From Liopterus haemorrhoidalis (Eukaryota > Arthropoda > Insecta > Coleoptera > Dytiscidae), in NCBI GenBank assembly GCA_963971575.1, contig OZ020611.1:239902654-239966653 (forward strand): 64,000 nucleotides of DNA, in the 5' to 3' direction. The notes below the pieces were generated by a model, which worked only from the letters and a program-made list of their open reading frames with translations, searched no databases and was not told where the DNA came from. The position numbers and the translations under genes were made by a program. Below are positions 52,335 through 62,699 of the stretch, piece by piece (position 1 is the first letter of the stretch; the number at the start of each line of letters is the position of its first letter).

Positions 52335-53357
52335 AAATTGATGTGATGAGTGAATTTTCACACATTTCAGGGTTTCGCAGGTATTTAGTAAGTGAATGAT
52401 GATTATTTGGGATGCCAAAACAAATTTTATGTTAAAATATTTTTTTTTGTTGATTTTAATTCGAATGCCTAATACCATTATTTAGGTTTCTAAATATGTG
52501 CAGTATTTTTTTTTTATATAGAAAGGTTCATTAAGATTTTGATTGGGCCTATGGCTTCCATTGGTTGTTTTAAGTCATAACTCCGCCCCTCTGATTCGTG
52601 TATTCAATTTCAACAATTTCAACTGGTTATTAAATTTACGCTTTTAAAAATCAAATGCAACATTTGCCCAAATATAACTAGAATTTTGAAAAAATAAATT
52701 AAACAAAATAACAATGCAAAAAAAACAGAAAAAATAAAATTGTTTGGAAACCGGAGAGAACCTTAGTTTATAAATTAGAACGCAGACATGCTAACCATTA
52801 CACTATCAAAGCACGCTGGTTTATAGTGTTACATAAGTTATTAAATATTTTACATGGTCAAGCAAAAAACACAATAAATGCGTTATTTTCCGAAAACATA
52901 ATCTGATCAAAAATTCCTGTTGTACTATTCCAGTTCACACAAATGTATATTACTTAGAATTTTTTCAGATTTTTAGTTTAAACCATCCTACAGGGTGTGG
53001 GACAATTTTTTTTTGCACAATTTTGGCAAAAATCGCTTTAAAATAATTTATTTTGTATAAATAAAAATTTGGTCGTTAATCCACGTACTAAGGGCTTTCA
53101 TTTGATACCCAACTCAGAATTTAAAAACATATATATATATATATATATATATATTTTTATATATGAGCAGATGTTTGTTTATATTTTTAGGGGATATGTT
53201 TTTTTAGATGTTTTGGTATTTTTCTTATGTGCGGGCCAAAGAGTTGTATAAGCATGCCAAATTTCAACTCTCTAGGTTTAGCCGTTTACAGACAGACGAC
53301 AGACGACAAAATCACGGTATAAGTGTTTTTTGGTCATACCTTTAAAACCCTAAAAAT
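52335..53357 (+). mobile_element. HINE-A Helitron-like element, copy 6 (full length)
   Basis: It has both ends, the body, a tRNA-like block, the core (partly deleted after TTTAGCCGTTT) and a very short CAGA tract. An (AT)n microsatellite lies at 53127-53153, so this copy carries both TA and GTCT-type repeats, as described for fly mini-me elements. Confidence 0.8.
52745..52835 (-). other. tRNA-like block in HINE-A copy 6
   Basis: On the minus strand TAGTGTAATGGTTAGCATGT gives an A-box-like region; the B-box is decayed (AAGGTTCTCTCCGG). The middle GCGTTCTAATTTATAAACT matches the copy-7 block. Confidence 0.55.
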
Positions 53358-53359
53358 TA

Positions 53360-53790
53360 AATATCATATTTTATACAATTTCAGAATTTCAGAAAAAAAT
53401 TAATGTGCACTTTTTTCATTACTCACGTAGTTATTTACCTCGGCTGACGCCTAGAAAAATAATATCCACAATTTGTGATAAAAAATCTCTTCTTTCTCCA
53501 AAAATTGTATTATTCTTAAAGTGCCATGCTCGATGCTCTGAACTGCTACTTTCGTATTGAGCATATTCCGACCATAGGCTATTTCCCCGCATATAGTTGT
53601 GTTGTGTGTGTTGCCTGTGTAACACAATCGTATGGGACCTACAACTTACTATCGCAGAATCCGAACCACTAATTATTTTGGGGAAATTTTTACTAGGGCT
53701 TTTACCTCGGGGATTGTCCTACGCCTTTCGATGGAGAAACTGTCGAAAACATGTAAGGTGTTTTTCAGTAGTCCACACACTAACTAACTG
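53360..53790. other. Noncoding spacer
   Basis: No supported gene. Two open frames of 64 codons have no motif. Confidence 0.35.
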
Positions 53791-53799
53791 AGCCACGAC

Positions 53800-54704
53800 C
53801 AGTGGCGCAGCCAAGGAGGGGGGGGGCAGACCTCGGCCCTCCCAGTGCCAGCAGAATTGGTATAATTTTTATACAATACTAGCATATTACACGGCGCTGC
53901 TCGGGGAGTTGAAGATAAAATTTGTTAACCACAATAGTAATTAATTTTTAAATTACTTCATTGTAAACAATATTGACTTTTTTTTTTTCGTATAAATAAA
54001 CATTTTTTAAGATTGCTTACTCTTGATAAAGCGACATAATTATTGTTCAAGTAAAAATACATCACTTTCCAAATATGCTCCACCGAATTATATGAAGGGG
54101 AGCTTTGATCCTTTTCCCCCCCGACACATCGACTAAAACATTCACTCAGTCAAATTATAAAACTGTTTTAAACAACTAATTACTCAATTCAGATAAGTTA
54201 AAGTGGAAATCTGTAATGTAATGTTAAAACGACACCTCAAACGTGAAATAGTAGAAATATAATAAAAAGAGTAGTTTTGGAGACAATCGCGCTCTAAAAA
54301 TCGGTATTTGGTTTTATTTTGTAGATAAATGTGAATATCAATATCTTCTTAGGTATTTTTGAAATTATGATGTTTTACACGTTTATATCGAATTATTTGA
54401 TATAAACATCAATATCCAACAGCAGGGGTGTCGAACTGATTTTGGTCGCAGTCTATTTTCCATACAAAATGATAAGCAGTGCCGGAACTTCAAATATGGG
54501 GTTTCTTGAAATTTTTTTATAAACAGAAAAGGGGAAGAGAGTATATTTTACATTTTTAAATATATTTTTCCCCTAAATAAGCTCAAATGTTTTTCATTAA
54601 CGCTTCAGGGGCCGCAAAAAATTAGGTTCAAAGCCGATTGCGGCCCGTGTGCCCTGTAAATTTGATTCGGCCCTCCCCAAGACAAAATCCTGGCTACGCC
54701 ACTG
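53800..54704. mobile_element. hAT-type non-autonomous element, 8-bp duplication GCCACGAC
   Basis: The ends CAGTGGCGCAGCCAAGGA and TCCTGGCTACGCCACTG are inverted repeats. GCCACGAC flanks both sides (53792-53799, 54705-54712). A G tract follows the left end. The right half (from about 54230) is shared with 27462-28412. No transposase ORF. Confidence 0.88.
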
Positions 54705-54714
54705 GCCACGACCG

Positions 54715-55500
54715 TTTTCCACGAAGGTTTCATTACAAATATTAATTAATATTTATGCACTGAGTTTCAGCTCAGTTAAAAAACTATTATTTATATTTCA
54801 TGCCTTCTTTTTTCCTATGTATACCTCTATTTATTTTAAAATTCAGGGTTGTGCAAATGCTTCTCCTTACACCTATTTCGCCGCGCCCATAGTGACACAC
54901 CAAGATGTCGCGACACATCTTTCGGAGAGCACTGTTTTAAAACAATAATTTTGACACTATCGAAAATATTCAAAAATTATATTACCGAATAATACATTTA
55001 GATGACAGTAATTTAGTATGCATGATATAAATTTGCACACGGCTCTAGTTAAAGTGACGGTACACACCACACGCCCATTCACGTAGAATCATACGGCCTA
55101 AAATAACATTCTCCCCACAATTTAATATATTACTGTATTTACTAAAAATAAATCATAAAATACATTACGATCATTTTTCTTATTTTTAAGATTTTCAACG
55201 ATGCTATCGCACTATGGAAAGGTTATAATAAACCAGTAAATATTTGTTAATGTTTATTTTGTCAATTTTGGCCGACGTCCAAATGTTTTTAATGATTATG
55301 AAATTATAATAAATATTTTAAACATTTAATACAGTCACTTTAGAATGCAACCAGCGCCGGATTTACTTCGAAGGAATTCTGACACATCTTAGGCAGACTT
55401 ACAAAATTTGATCTAAAATGCAAGGACTGCGATACCTAGCAAGTGGAGAGGGCGATAGCTACTTAACATTATGCAGCTGTTAGTTGTGAGTTGCCACTGT
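54715..55500. other. Noncoding spacer
   Basis: No gene. A 99-codon plus frame (54649-54948) begins inside the hAT element end and has no motif. A lone hAT-like terminus CAGCGCCGGATTTAC is at 55352. Confidence 0.35.
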
Positions 55501-55504
55501 ATTT

Positions 55505-55762
55505 GTTTCGCAAAAGTTGGTTTTACACAGTTCAATTTACTGATCAATAAATGATCATTTTTTTTGTCAATTAATTGAAGAATTTATTGACAAACTTGAA
55601 AATAAAAGGATCACTTTACATACATCAATTTATTTATCATTTTTTTTTTTGAAAATTTTTATATTAACAATTGTAAAATATGTTGATATATTCATCAAAA
55701 TGAAAATATTTAAAAAAAAAATTTCGAGCTGTGAACAAATACAAGAGAAATAACCTAGATCA
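55505..55762 (-). repeat. Dispersed repeat, inverted partner of 17942-18180
   Basis: The reverse complement aligns block by block with 17942-18180, ending AATAACCTAGAT directly against a hAT-type terminus. Confidence 0.6.
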
Positions 55763-55836
55763 CTGTTTCTCAACCGGTGGTCCGCGGACCACTGGTGGTC
55801 CTTAGCAAAATTATTATTTTTGAGATTCTTTGTTCA
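55763..55836 (+). mobile_element. hAT-type terminus, truncated by HINE-A
   Basis: CACTGTTTCTCAACCGGTGG is followed by a GGTCCGCGGACC palindrome and GGTGGTCC. It is cut off when the HINE-A copy 7 begins. Confidence 0.55.
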
Positions 55837-56379
55837 TTTTTGGGGTTTTGTAGGTATGACCAAAAAACCCTTATACCGTCATTTTGTCGTCTGTCTGTCT
55901 GTCTGTTCGTTAAAAATTGTAGCCAAACGGCTAAACCTAGAGAGTTGAAATTTGGCATGCTTATACAACTCGTTGATCCGCACATAGGAAAAATACCAAA
56001 ACATCTAAAAAACATAACCCCCTAAAAATATAAACAAATATGTGCTCACCGAAAAAAAAAATATTTTTTTAAAATTCTGAGTAGGGTATCAAATGAAAGC
56101 TTGTAGTACGTAGATTAACGATCAAAATTTTATTTTTGCAAAATAAATTATTTTGATGCGATTTTTGCCAAAATTGTGCAAAAATTTTTTTGTCCCACAC
56201 CTTGTAGCCCATATGGTTTAAACTAAAAATCTGAAAAAATTCTAAGTAATGTACATTTGTGTGAACCAGAATAGTACAACAGGAATTTTTGATCAGATTA
56301 TGTTTTCGGAAAATAACACATTTTTTTGTGTTTTTTGCTTGACCGTGTAAAATATTTAATGATATTATGTAGTACAGTA

Positions 56380-56455
56380 AAGAGAGCGCTTCGATGGTGT
56401 AATGCTTAAAATACTGGCGTTCTAATTTGCAAACTCGAGTTCAATCCGGCCTCGA
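56380..56455 (+). other. tRNA-like block in HINE-A copy 7
   Basis: GATGGTGTAATGCTTAAAAT is A-box-like and GAGTTCAATCC is a B-box with one base lost or changed. GCGTTCTAATTTGCAAACT links it to the copy-6 block. Confidence 0.6.
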
Positions 56456-56607
56456 GGCAATTTAATTTTTTCAGATTTTTTTTGCATTTTTATTTCGTTT
56501 AAATTATTTTGTCAAAATTCTAGTTATATTTGGGCAAATATTGCATTTAATTTTTAAAATCGTAAATTTAATAACCAGTGGAAATAGATGAAATTGAATA
56601 CTCTTGG

Positions 56608-56851
56608 TGTAAAAAATGAATAAAATAACACTTAAGACACAACACTATATTTATTAGAAATTAATAGGAAATCAATCACTACAAATCAGAGTATTTATTA
56701 ACAATATTTTTGACGTTAAATTCACAATATATCATCAACAACTACTAAAACAATTGCCACACTTACTGTCTCAGTGACAGTTGACATATATGCATGGCAC
56801 ACTAAAATATAATAATGATAATATTAAAATATATTATTTGGGGCTACAACA
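56608..56851 (-). mobile_element. Solo LTR with 5-bp duplication CTTGG
   Basis: On the minus strand the segment starts TGTTGTAGCCCCAAATAATA and ends TCATTTTTTACA (TG...CA). CTTGG lies on both sides (plus strand 56603-56607 and 56852-56856). The size (244 bp), termini and 5-bp duplication fit a Gypsy- or Bel/Pao-type LTR left after recombination. No internal region. Confidence 0.7.
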
Positions 56852-57419
56852 CTTGGACTTACAACAAAGTAACTTATATACATATAATACCATGGATACA
56901 AGTAAAAAAATAAAATATATAAAATATATGTTATGTCATGTGTTATAATGTCTGTATCATATTAGTGCCTAAATATATTACTGCTATACTGCTATTTATT
57001 TTCCTATAAATACACGAAATCAGAAGGGCGGAGCTTATGACTTAAACAACCAATGGAAGCCATAAGCGCAATTTTTAATATCTTATTGAACCTTGCTATA
57101 TAAAAAAAATACTGCACAAATTTAGAAACCTACATAATGGTATAAGGCATTCGAATTAAAATTAACAAAACAAAATATTTTAACATAAAATTTGTTTTGG
57201 CATCCCAAATAATCATTATTCACTTACTAAATACCTGCGAAACCCTGAAATGTGTGAAAATTCACACTTCACATCAATTTTTTTATGATCTTTAGTTCAT
57301 TTTCTGTGTATTTTGTTCACTTTTCAGTAATTTTTTTATTACTTATATTGTATTTTAATTTTTCTTGATAAAAATTTCTCATTTTTTTTGTCTTAATTAA
57401 AATATATAAAAATGTCTTA

Positions 57420-57593
57420 AAATTTTTAATAAACGTCATTTGTTTCCATGGTTTCACTGTAGGAATTTTAAATTTTCACATACCAAACGTGATTCATGAA
57501 ATAACCCAAGTAAAGTCCATTCTCGTCGTAACCTAAAAGAACGAAATTCCTATTTATTTCCGCCTAAACGTTTGGAATAGCCTGTACTTTATT
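57420..57593. mobile_element. Half of a TTCCAAACG-type MITE
   Basis: It ends in CGCCTAAACGTTTGGAATAGCC; the preceding DNA matches the reverse complement of the left half of 44032-44432 (CCATGGTTTCA, AATAACCCAAG). Confidence 0.6.
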
Positions 57594-57599
57594 AAGGGA

Positions 57600-58985
57600 C
57601 TTTTTTATTTTTCAATAGCGACTAGTCATAATAAATTACAAGCTTCTAATGCCTACAATTTTTTAAGGTTACTTATGAGACTATAAAAATAAATTACAAA
57701 ATAATTTTTCGATTCCCTCAATTGAAAATATGTCAATCATATGTCAAAATTAGTAAATCCACATTTCACACTTAATTTTGAGTTCATAATTTTGGACAGA
57801 ATCCAAAAAACATCCTTACTATTAACCCGTTTTCAGTCGCCATCATTTTAAAAAGTAATTTTTTATATTATGAGTGTATGTCATATTTTTGTTCTAACTA
57901 AATACCTTGGATTCTAATTCTGTTTATTTTGAATGTTGGTCTGTATTATTTATTTTTGTAATTTATCATTTCCGAAAAATATTGCATAATAGCGAAAATA
58001 ATATTGTGTCCGCGAAAAAAAGGGACGGTTGTTGCCAATATATTTTAGTACTTAAGAGAAAAGGCTTCTCAGTCCCTGGCCATATTATTAGACACATCTT
58101 GATGTTTCAATAGAATTCCGGTTGGGACGAGAAAAAAAGGATGGAAAAATTTTATTTTTAAATGTCCAAAAGGGCCAGTTGTATACGACCGGAATTATTT
58201 GAAATTACATCTTGTCTCGGTGTAGATAATAATTATTAATATAAGAGTATAGGGGAGTCGGCGAATCAATTCAGTTGCGTCACTGGAAACGTCACATGTT
58301 TTTATGACGTCATGTTTAGTACGTGTACATAGCATCCATTTAACGAATGTAATATTCATACGCTGTCACTTGTATCGGAATGAAATGAAAATACAAGAAT
58401 AAGAACAGAATAGAAACAAATAAACTATTCTAATAGGCTAAGTAGATCAAAGAAAAGAAAATAGAAATACGTTGAATTTAACCTAAAAAGCTATGCACTA
58501 GACACAATATCAAATGGAAATCTATAAGATATCTATAAGAAAATATATAACTAAACAAAAAACTGCAAAATAAACAACAACTAAATAAAAAAGATTTTTA
58601 GAAATTAATATAAGTTAGATATGTGAACACAAGTATCAAAACACATCAGAGCGTATTAAAAAATGTCAAATGTAAACATCGTTTTATTTAGCGATACCAA
58701 TACAAATGTCCCTATATTAAATAAACACTTTTAAATTATGTAAATTTTCAAAACTATCGAACACTAACTAAATATGACTTCAAAAGGTATGTTTTAGTAA
58801 AATAAAAGAGTGGCGAGCAATATTAATCTATAATTCACATGCAGAAAAAAATCTATTTAGTTATTTTTTCGCCACTAAGTTTATCATTGAAGTTATGACG
58901 CAAAATAAATTTAGTTTATGCTAAACTTTCAAGCAATTGTCTTGTTGGTGTGTTTAAGTGACCGTTTATCTGGCGAATTAACGAA
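57600..58985. other. Noncoding stretch
   Basis: No gene supported; the 68-codon frame at 57907-58113 has no motif. No repeat boundaries seen. Confidence 0.4.
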
Positions 58986-58995
58986 TTTTCATTAT

Positions 58996-60097
58996 ATGAG
59001 CCGTTGATTTTGAAAGTGAGATAATTCCATTTTGTGAAAAATATGAGTTAATTTTACGTCTTATTACAAATTGAGATTAACTTCATGTTTTTAATCATTT
59101 ACAATAAATATCGACTCAATATCAGTACAAATTTGTTACTGTCAGTTTATATGGTCAACAGTATTTCAAATGCATTGATTTTGAAAGTGAGACAAGTCCA
59201 CTCGAATAAATTCTCTCGAACCGAAACCGGATTAATACCCCAGGATTATTATAAATTGATACAAAAATGTCGCAAGCATAATCCCTTTTTAGTACATGAA
59301 ATGAAAAATGAAGACTTTTACTCTACCAAACCTCTCGAGGAGGCAATTTTAAGAAGAAGGAAACATACTGATGGAGAAATAGTTAACTGGTTGAATATTT
59401 CCTGGATAAGATTTTTGAGAAATTCGCCATATAAAATGTTTTACAAAACGTCAATAGAAAGAGATTCACAATTTAAAACTCTTGATTTATCACCAAAGCG
59501 CGGTAGGGCGTGTAATTTCGGAAAAATAATATTACCATTTTTATATGAAAAAACTAGGGCTATTACTAAAGAAAAATATAAAGATATGATGGATTTATTA
59601 CTTTATATACCACCCATTCATCATGAATACTTTAAAAATCTTAAAAGTCTAAACTAACAAAATATAATTTATATGTATAAAACTTATAATTGAATATTTT
59701 TTCATTCTTTTCCTATAAAATTAAATTTTTGTTTTGTTTTTATTATTATTTTTCTACCAAAGAATAAAATTATATTGAAATAAAATAAATAATAAAATAA
59801 AATTTTCATTTGTTTGCTACTATAATTCCATTTCATTAGGAGAAATAAACATTATCAGCAAATCATTGCCTTTGAAAGTGAGACCAGTCCATTGAGGTAC
59901 ACCAAAACCACGACTTTTTTCAAATAACGCCGATAACACTTATCGTATAATAAAATTACATGCATTGAGAATACCAAAAATGTAAAATAAGTCTATTACT
60001 CCTTACGAATATTTTTAATTCCATTCAAATGCAAAACATTAAAAATCTAGAAATAACGAAAAGTGGACTTGTCTCACTTTCAAAATCAACGGCTCAT
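58996..60097 (+). mobile_element. Transposon with ATGAGCCGTTGATTTTGAAAGTGAG ends
   Basis: ATGAGCCGTTGATTTTGAAA at 58996 and its reverse complement ending at 60097 form terminal inverted repeats of about 30 bp. A shorter form of the same motif (TTTTGAAAGTGAGACAAGTC) is repeated inside, at 59178 and 59868. The 1.1-kb element contains one intact ORF (59085-59657). The superfamily is not clear; the ends do not match those of the other elements here. Confidence 0.7.
59085..59657 (+). CDS. Transposon-borne 190-codon protein, family uncertain
   Basis: An intact frame without stops, rich in Lys, Arg, Asn and Ile. A more likely functional start is the internal Met at codon 23 (MVNSISNALIL), or the piece is the last exon of a split gene: TTTATATGGTCAACAG just after that Met could be an acceptor. 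Residues 32-39 (ALILKVRQ) are encoded by the internal copy of the terminal motif. Visible blocks are GLIPQDYYKLIQKCRKHNPF, EEAILRRRKHTDGEIVNWLN and TKEKYKDMMDLLLYIPPIHH. The last resembles, from memory, the C-terminal ends of some arthropod transposon proteins (ISK.K..DLL.L...IPP..H.F). No DDE triad is complete in this piece. Confidence 0.55.
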   Translation: MFLIIYNKYRLNISTNLLLSVYMVNSISNALILKVRQVHSNKFSRTETGLIPQDYYKLIQKCRKHNPFLVHEMKNEDFYSTKPLEEAILRRRKHTDGEIVNWLNISWIRFLRNSPYKMFYKTSIERDSQFKTLDLSPKRGRACNFGKIILPFLYEKTRAITKEKYKDMMDLLLYIPPIHHEYFKNLKSLN

Positions 60098-60099
60098 AT

Positions 60100-60215
60100 T
60101 GTTATTAATATTTTTCTCTTTATATTTTTAAATATTATCATATTTCGTCCTTGGGAGAGCAAGGAAGAATCAATCGACGTAAAAGCAGTCTCTAAGCTAA
60201 GGTGCATTTGTTAAG
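60100..60215. other. Short spacer before the mariner
   Basis: No features beyond the TA target site at 60219-60220. Confidence 0.4.
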
Positions 60216-60220
60216 TTGTA

Positions 60221-61512
60221 TCAGGTCTACAAGTATGAAATGCGGATTTTTTTCAAACTTGCCGCGCAAACATAGTGTATAGTTCAAAGTTTCAACACAT
60301 ATGGCATTTTGTTAAGTTATCATTAAGTGTCAAATGCGTATAGGTTATTAATTGAAAAGTGATCATATAGTTTTGTTTTACTGTGTTAAAAATGTCAAAT
60401 TTTGTGCCAAATAAAGAGCATTCGCGGACAGTACTACTGTTTTGTTTTCATCTGAAAAAAACTGCTGCTGAATCATACCGACTGCTTCGAGAAGCTTATG
60501 GTGAATATGCTTCATCGCAAGATACGTGTGAACGATGGTTTCGGCGTTTCAAAAGTGGTTATTTTGATCTTGCAGACAAAGAACATGGAAAACCTCCAAA
60601 AAAATATGAATATACAAAATTGGAAACATTGCTACAGGAAGACGATAGTCAATCACAAAAACAACTAGCAGAGCAGTTAGGCGTTAGTCAACAAGCTGTT
60701 TCCAATCGCCTACGAGAGATGGGTAAGATCCAGAAAGTCGGCAGATGGGTTCCACATGCATTGAATGAGAGGCAGATGGAAAACCGCAAAAACACTTGTC
60801 AAATTTTGCTTGCACGATACAAAAGAAAGCCTTTTGTGCATCGTATCATTACTGGCGATGAAAAATGGATTTATTTTGAAAATCCCAAACGCAAAAAATC
60901 ATGGGTGAACCCAGGCTCACCATCCACATCAACTGCAAGACCGAATCGCTTTGGCAAAAAGACAATGCTCTGTACTTGGTGGGACCAAAAGGGTGTGGTC
61001 TATTATGAATTGTTAAAACCTGGTGAAACAGTTAATACCCAACGCTACCAACAAAAACTGATGGAATTGAACCATTCGCTGCTCATAAAACGACCAGAAT
61101 ACGGAAGAAGACAGCACAAGGTAATAATTCTTCACGATAACGCTCCATCACATAAGGCAAAAGCAGTTTGCAACACATTGGAGGCACTCAAGTGGGAAGT
61201 GCTACCCCATGCCGCTTACTCACCAGACTTGGCTCCTTCAGATTACCACTTGTTCGCATCGATGGGTCACGCACTTGCCGAGCAGCACTTTTGTTCATAT
61301 GAAAATGTGAAAGAATGGCTAGATGAATGGTTTGCTGGGAAAGAGGTGGGAAGAGTACTATTGGCGAGGTATTCACAAATTGCCTGAAAGATGTGAAAAA
61401 TGTATAACTTCTAATGGAGCATACTTTGAATAAATAAACTTTTACTGTTCTCTTGAGTTTAAGGTGTTTTATTTAAAAAAAAAAAATCCGCATTTCATAC
61501 TTATAGACCTGG
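60221..61512 (+). mobile_element. Mos1-like mariner (mauritiana subfamily), nearly intact
   Basis: Terminal inverted repeats TCAGGTCTACAAGTATGAAA and, at the other end, CCAGGTCTATAAGTATGAAA (reverse complement) differ at two of about 33 positions. TA flanks both ends (60219-60220, 61513-61514). Length 1292 bp, compared with 1286 bp for Mos1. The termini and the encoded protein closely resemble fly Mos1/peach. Only one clear lesion is seen in the gene. Confidence 0.92.
60392..61433 (+). pseudogene. Mos1-like mariner transposase with one frameshift
   Basis: DDE-type cut-and-paste transposase acting at TA sites. The start ATG at 60392 gives MSNFVPNKEHSRTVLLFCFH, as in Mos1. In order: first helix-turn-helix (CFHLKKTAAESYRLLREAYG), second helix-turn-helix with linker (QLAEQLGVSQQAVSNRLREM), WVPHALNERQ, TGDEKW (first Asp), LLHDNAPSH-type HDNAPSH (second Asp) and YSPDLAPSDYHLF (third Asp), with 34 residues between the second and third Asp (DD34D). 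At about 61346-61352 the frame shifts by one base; the expected C-terminal end (YYWRGIHKLPER...) is readable in the +1 frame to a TAA at 61431. Otherwise all signature residues are present. The upstream GTG at 60383 is in frame but unlikely as start. Confidence 0.93.
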
Positions 61513-61514
61513 TA

Positions 61515-61860
61515 TTTCATGTCTATACGTGTGTAACTTCATCCTCATGTAATACAGCCAACATTATATGCTTGTTAAATAAATAGTATTACTTTATATT
61601 ATTTTTAGAATAATTATAAATGTTGGTTATAAAATACAGGTGCAGCTATTTAAAAACATTTGGAAAATAAGAATGTTTACGTTAGTTTCAATGACACAAC
61701 TATATTTATTTTTTAACATAAATATTTACGAGAATCTATTATACCTAGAATACACTGTTATAGTTCCAGTCCAGCACAAATAAGCATTTCTATTCTACTT
61801 CATTATGTCATAGTCAAATAGCATTCTTTACTGTGAACCTCAAACATTTACGAAATTAAA
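61515..61860. other. Noncoding spacer
   Basis: AT-rich; nothing recognised. Confidence 0.35.
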
Positions 61861-61861
61861 T

Positions 61862-61985
61862 TACTACATTGGTCAAACGGGTCAAATTGGTCAAATATTT
61901 GAACATAAAAGATCTTTACGAAAACAAACTCTAGAGTCTACATTTGCAGCACATCTTCATAATAAAAACAATACTTCATCAAAAA
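61862..61985 (+). pseudogene. GIY-YIG endonuclease fragment, Penelope-like retroelement
   Basis: The frame reads YYIGQTGQIGQIFEHKRSLR and then KQTLESTFAAHLHNKNN. YIGQTG...F.EHKRSL......FA.HL is the GIY-YIG nuclease signature found at the C-terminus of Penelope-like elements (usual form YIGQT.R....R..EH......S.FA.H). The arginine normally following the QTG motif is replaced. Only about 40 residues survive, and the reverse transcriptase part is not seen upstream. Confidence 0.6.
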
Positions 61986-62150
61986 AAAAAATTAATTTCA
62001 AATATATTTTTGTTTCAAAATATGATTACAAGTCGATTAGGGCCTCAAAATTTCAAAATTTTCAACAGCAGATCTTTATCGAATTTCGTTTTTGAGATAC
62101 ATCCATGCGAAGTTGAAAATTTCTATAAATCACGCCATATTAAAATTTGA

Positions 62151-62460
62151 CATAATTTTAAAACACGCAAAACGAATAAGGCCTCAAATTTTTTCTAGAC
62201 TAAATAAACCACGAAGAATCCAAAAATTCTAACCTCAGGTCGTTTTCTCTAACCGTTTTTAAATTGTGATTTTATTTAATTCGCAATTTTCACAAATAAT
62301 GAAAATTATGCCGTTAAAAATATTGTCATAATTTCAAAACGCATTAAACGATTAAAGCCTCAATTTTTTTCTAAACTAAATAAACTACGGAAAATCCAAA
62401 AATTGTAACCGGAGGTCTAGGTCTCTTACCGTTTTTGAGTTTTGCTTTATATATATGCTT
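62151..62460. repeat. Two-unit tandem repeat, unit about 176 bp
   Basis: CATAATTTTAAAACACGCAA... (62151) and CATAATTTCAAAACGCATTA... (62327) share GGCCTCAAATTTTTTCTAGA-like, ACTAAATAAAC.ACG, ATCCAAAAATT.TAACC and CCGTTTTT blocks in the same order. A partial unit may precede at about 62040. Confidence 0.65.
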
Positions 62461-62693
62461 TATAAAAAAATAAATATTTTTTTATTAAATACATAATTGT
62501 TTATATTTATCAGAGATGCGTTTTTTTGAACTTTCAGTATTTTTCCTATATGTGGGTCAAAGAGTTTTATAAGCATGCCAAATTTCAACCTTCTATGTTA
62601 AGCCGTTTGGTTATAATTTCTACCGAATAGACAGACAGACACATAAGTGACGTTATAAGGACTTTTTGGTGATTATACCTATTAAACCCTAAA
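62455..62693 (+). mobile_element. HINE-B 3' end fragment
   Basis: TATTTTTCCTATATGTGGGT, the core GCATGCCAAATTTCAACCTT, a short CAGA tract, GACGTTATAAGG and the end ATACCTATTAAACCCTAAAAA. It shows the uninterrupted form of the site occupied by the MITE at 30175-30307. Confidence 0.7.
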
Positions 62694-62699
62694 AATTCT

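Larger units (their letters stand above)
55837..57283 (-). mobile_element. HINE-A Helitron-like element, copy 7 (with solo LTR inside)
   Basis: Left end GGGGTTTTGTAGGTATGACC, (GTCT)3, core, tRNA-like block, body and right end TACCTGCGAAACCCTGAAAT with GTGTGAAAATTCACAC. The body is interrupted between about 56597 and 57005 by a solo LTR and additional AT-rich DNA. Confidence 0.75.

Noticed and set aside
24955..56455. The tRNA-like blocks as functional tRNA genes
   Set aside because: None shows a full set of paired acceptor, D, anticodon and T stems, several have decayed B-boxes, and all sit inside repeats.
60029..60214. 61-codon frame starting inside the terminal repeat of the 59-kb transposon
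   Set aside because: It runs from transposon end into spacer and has no motif.
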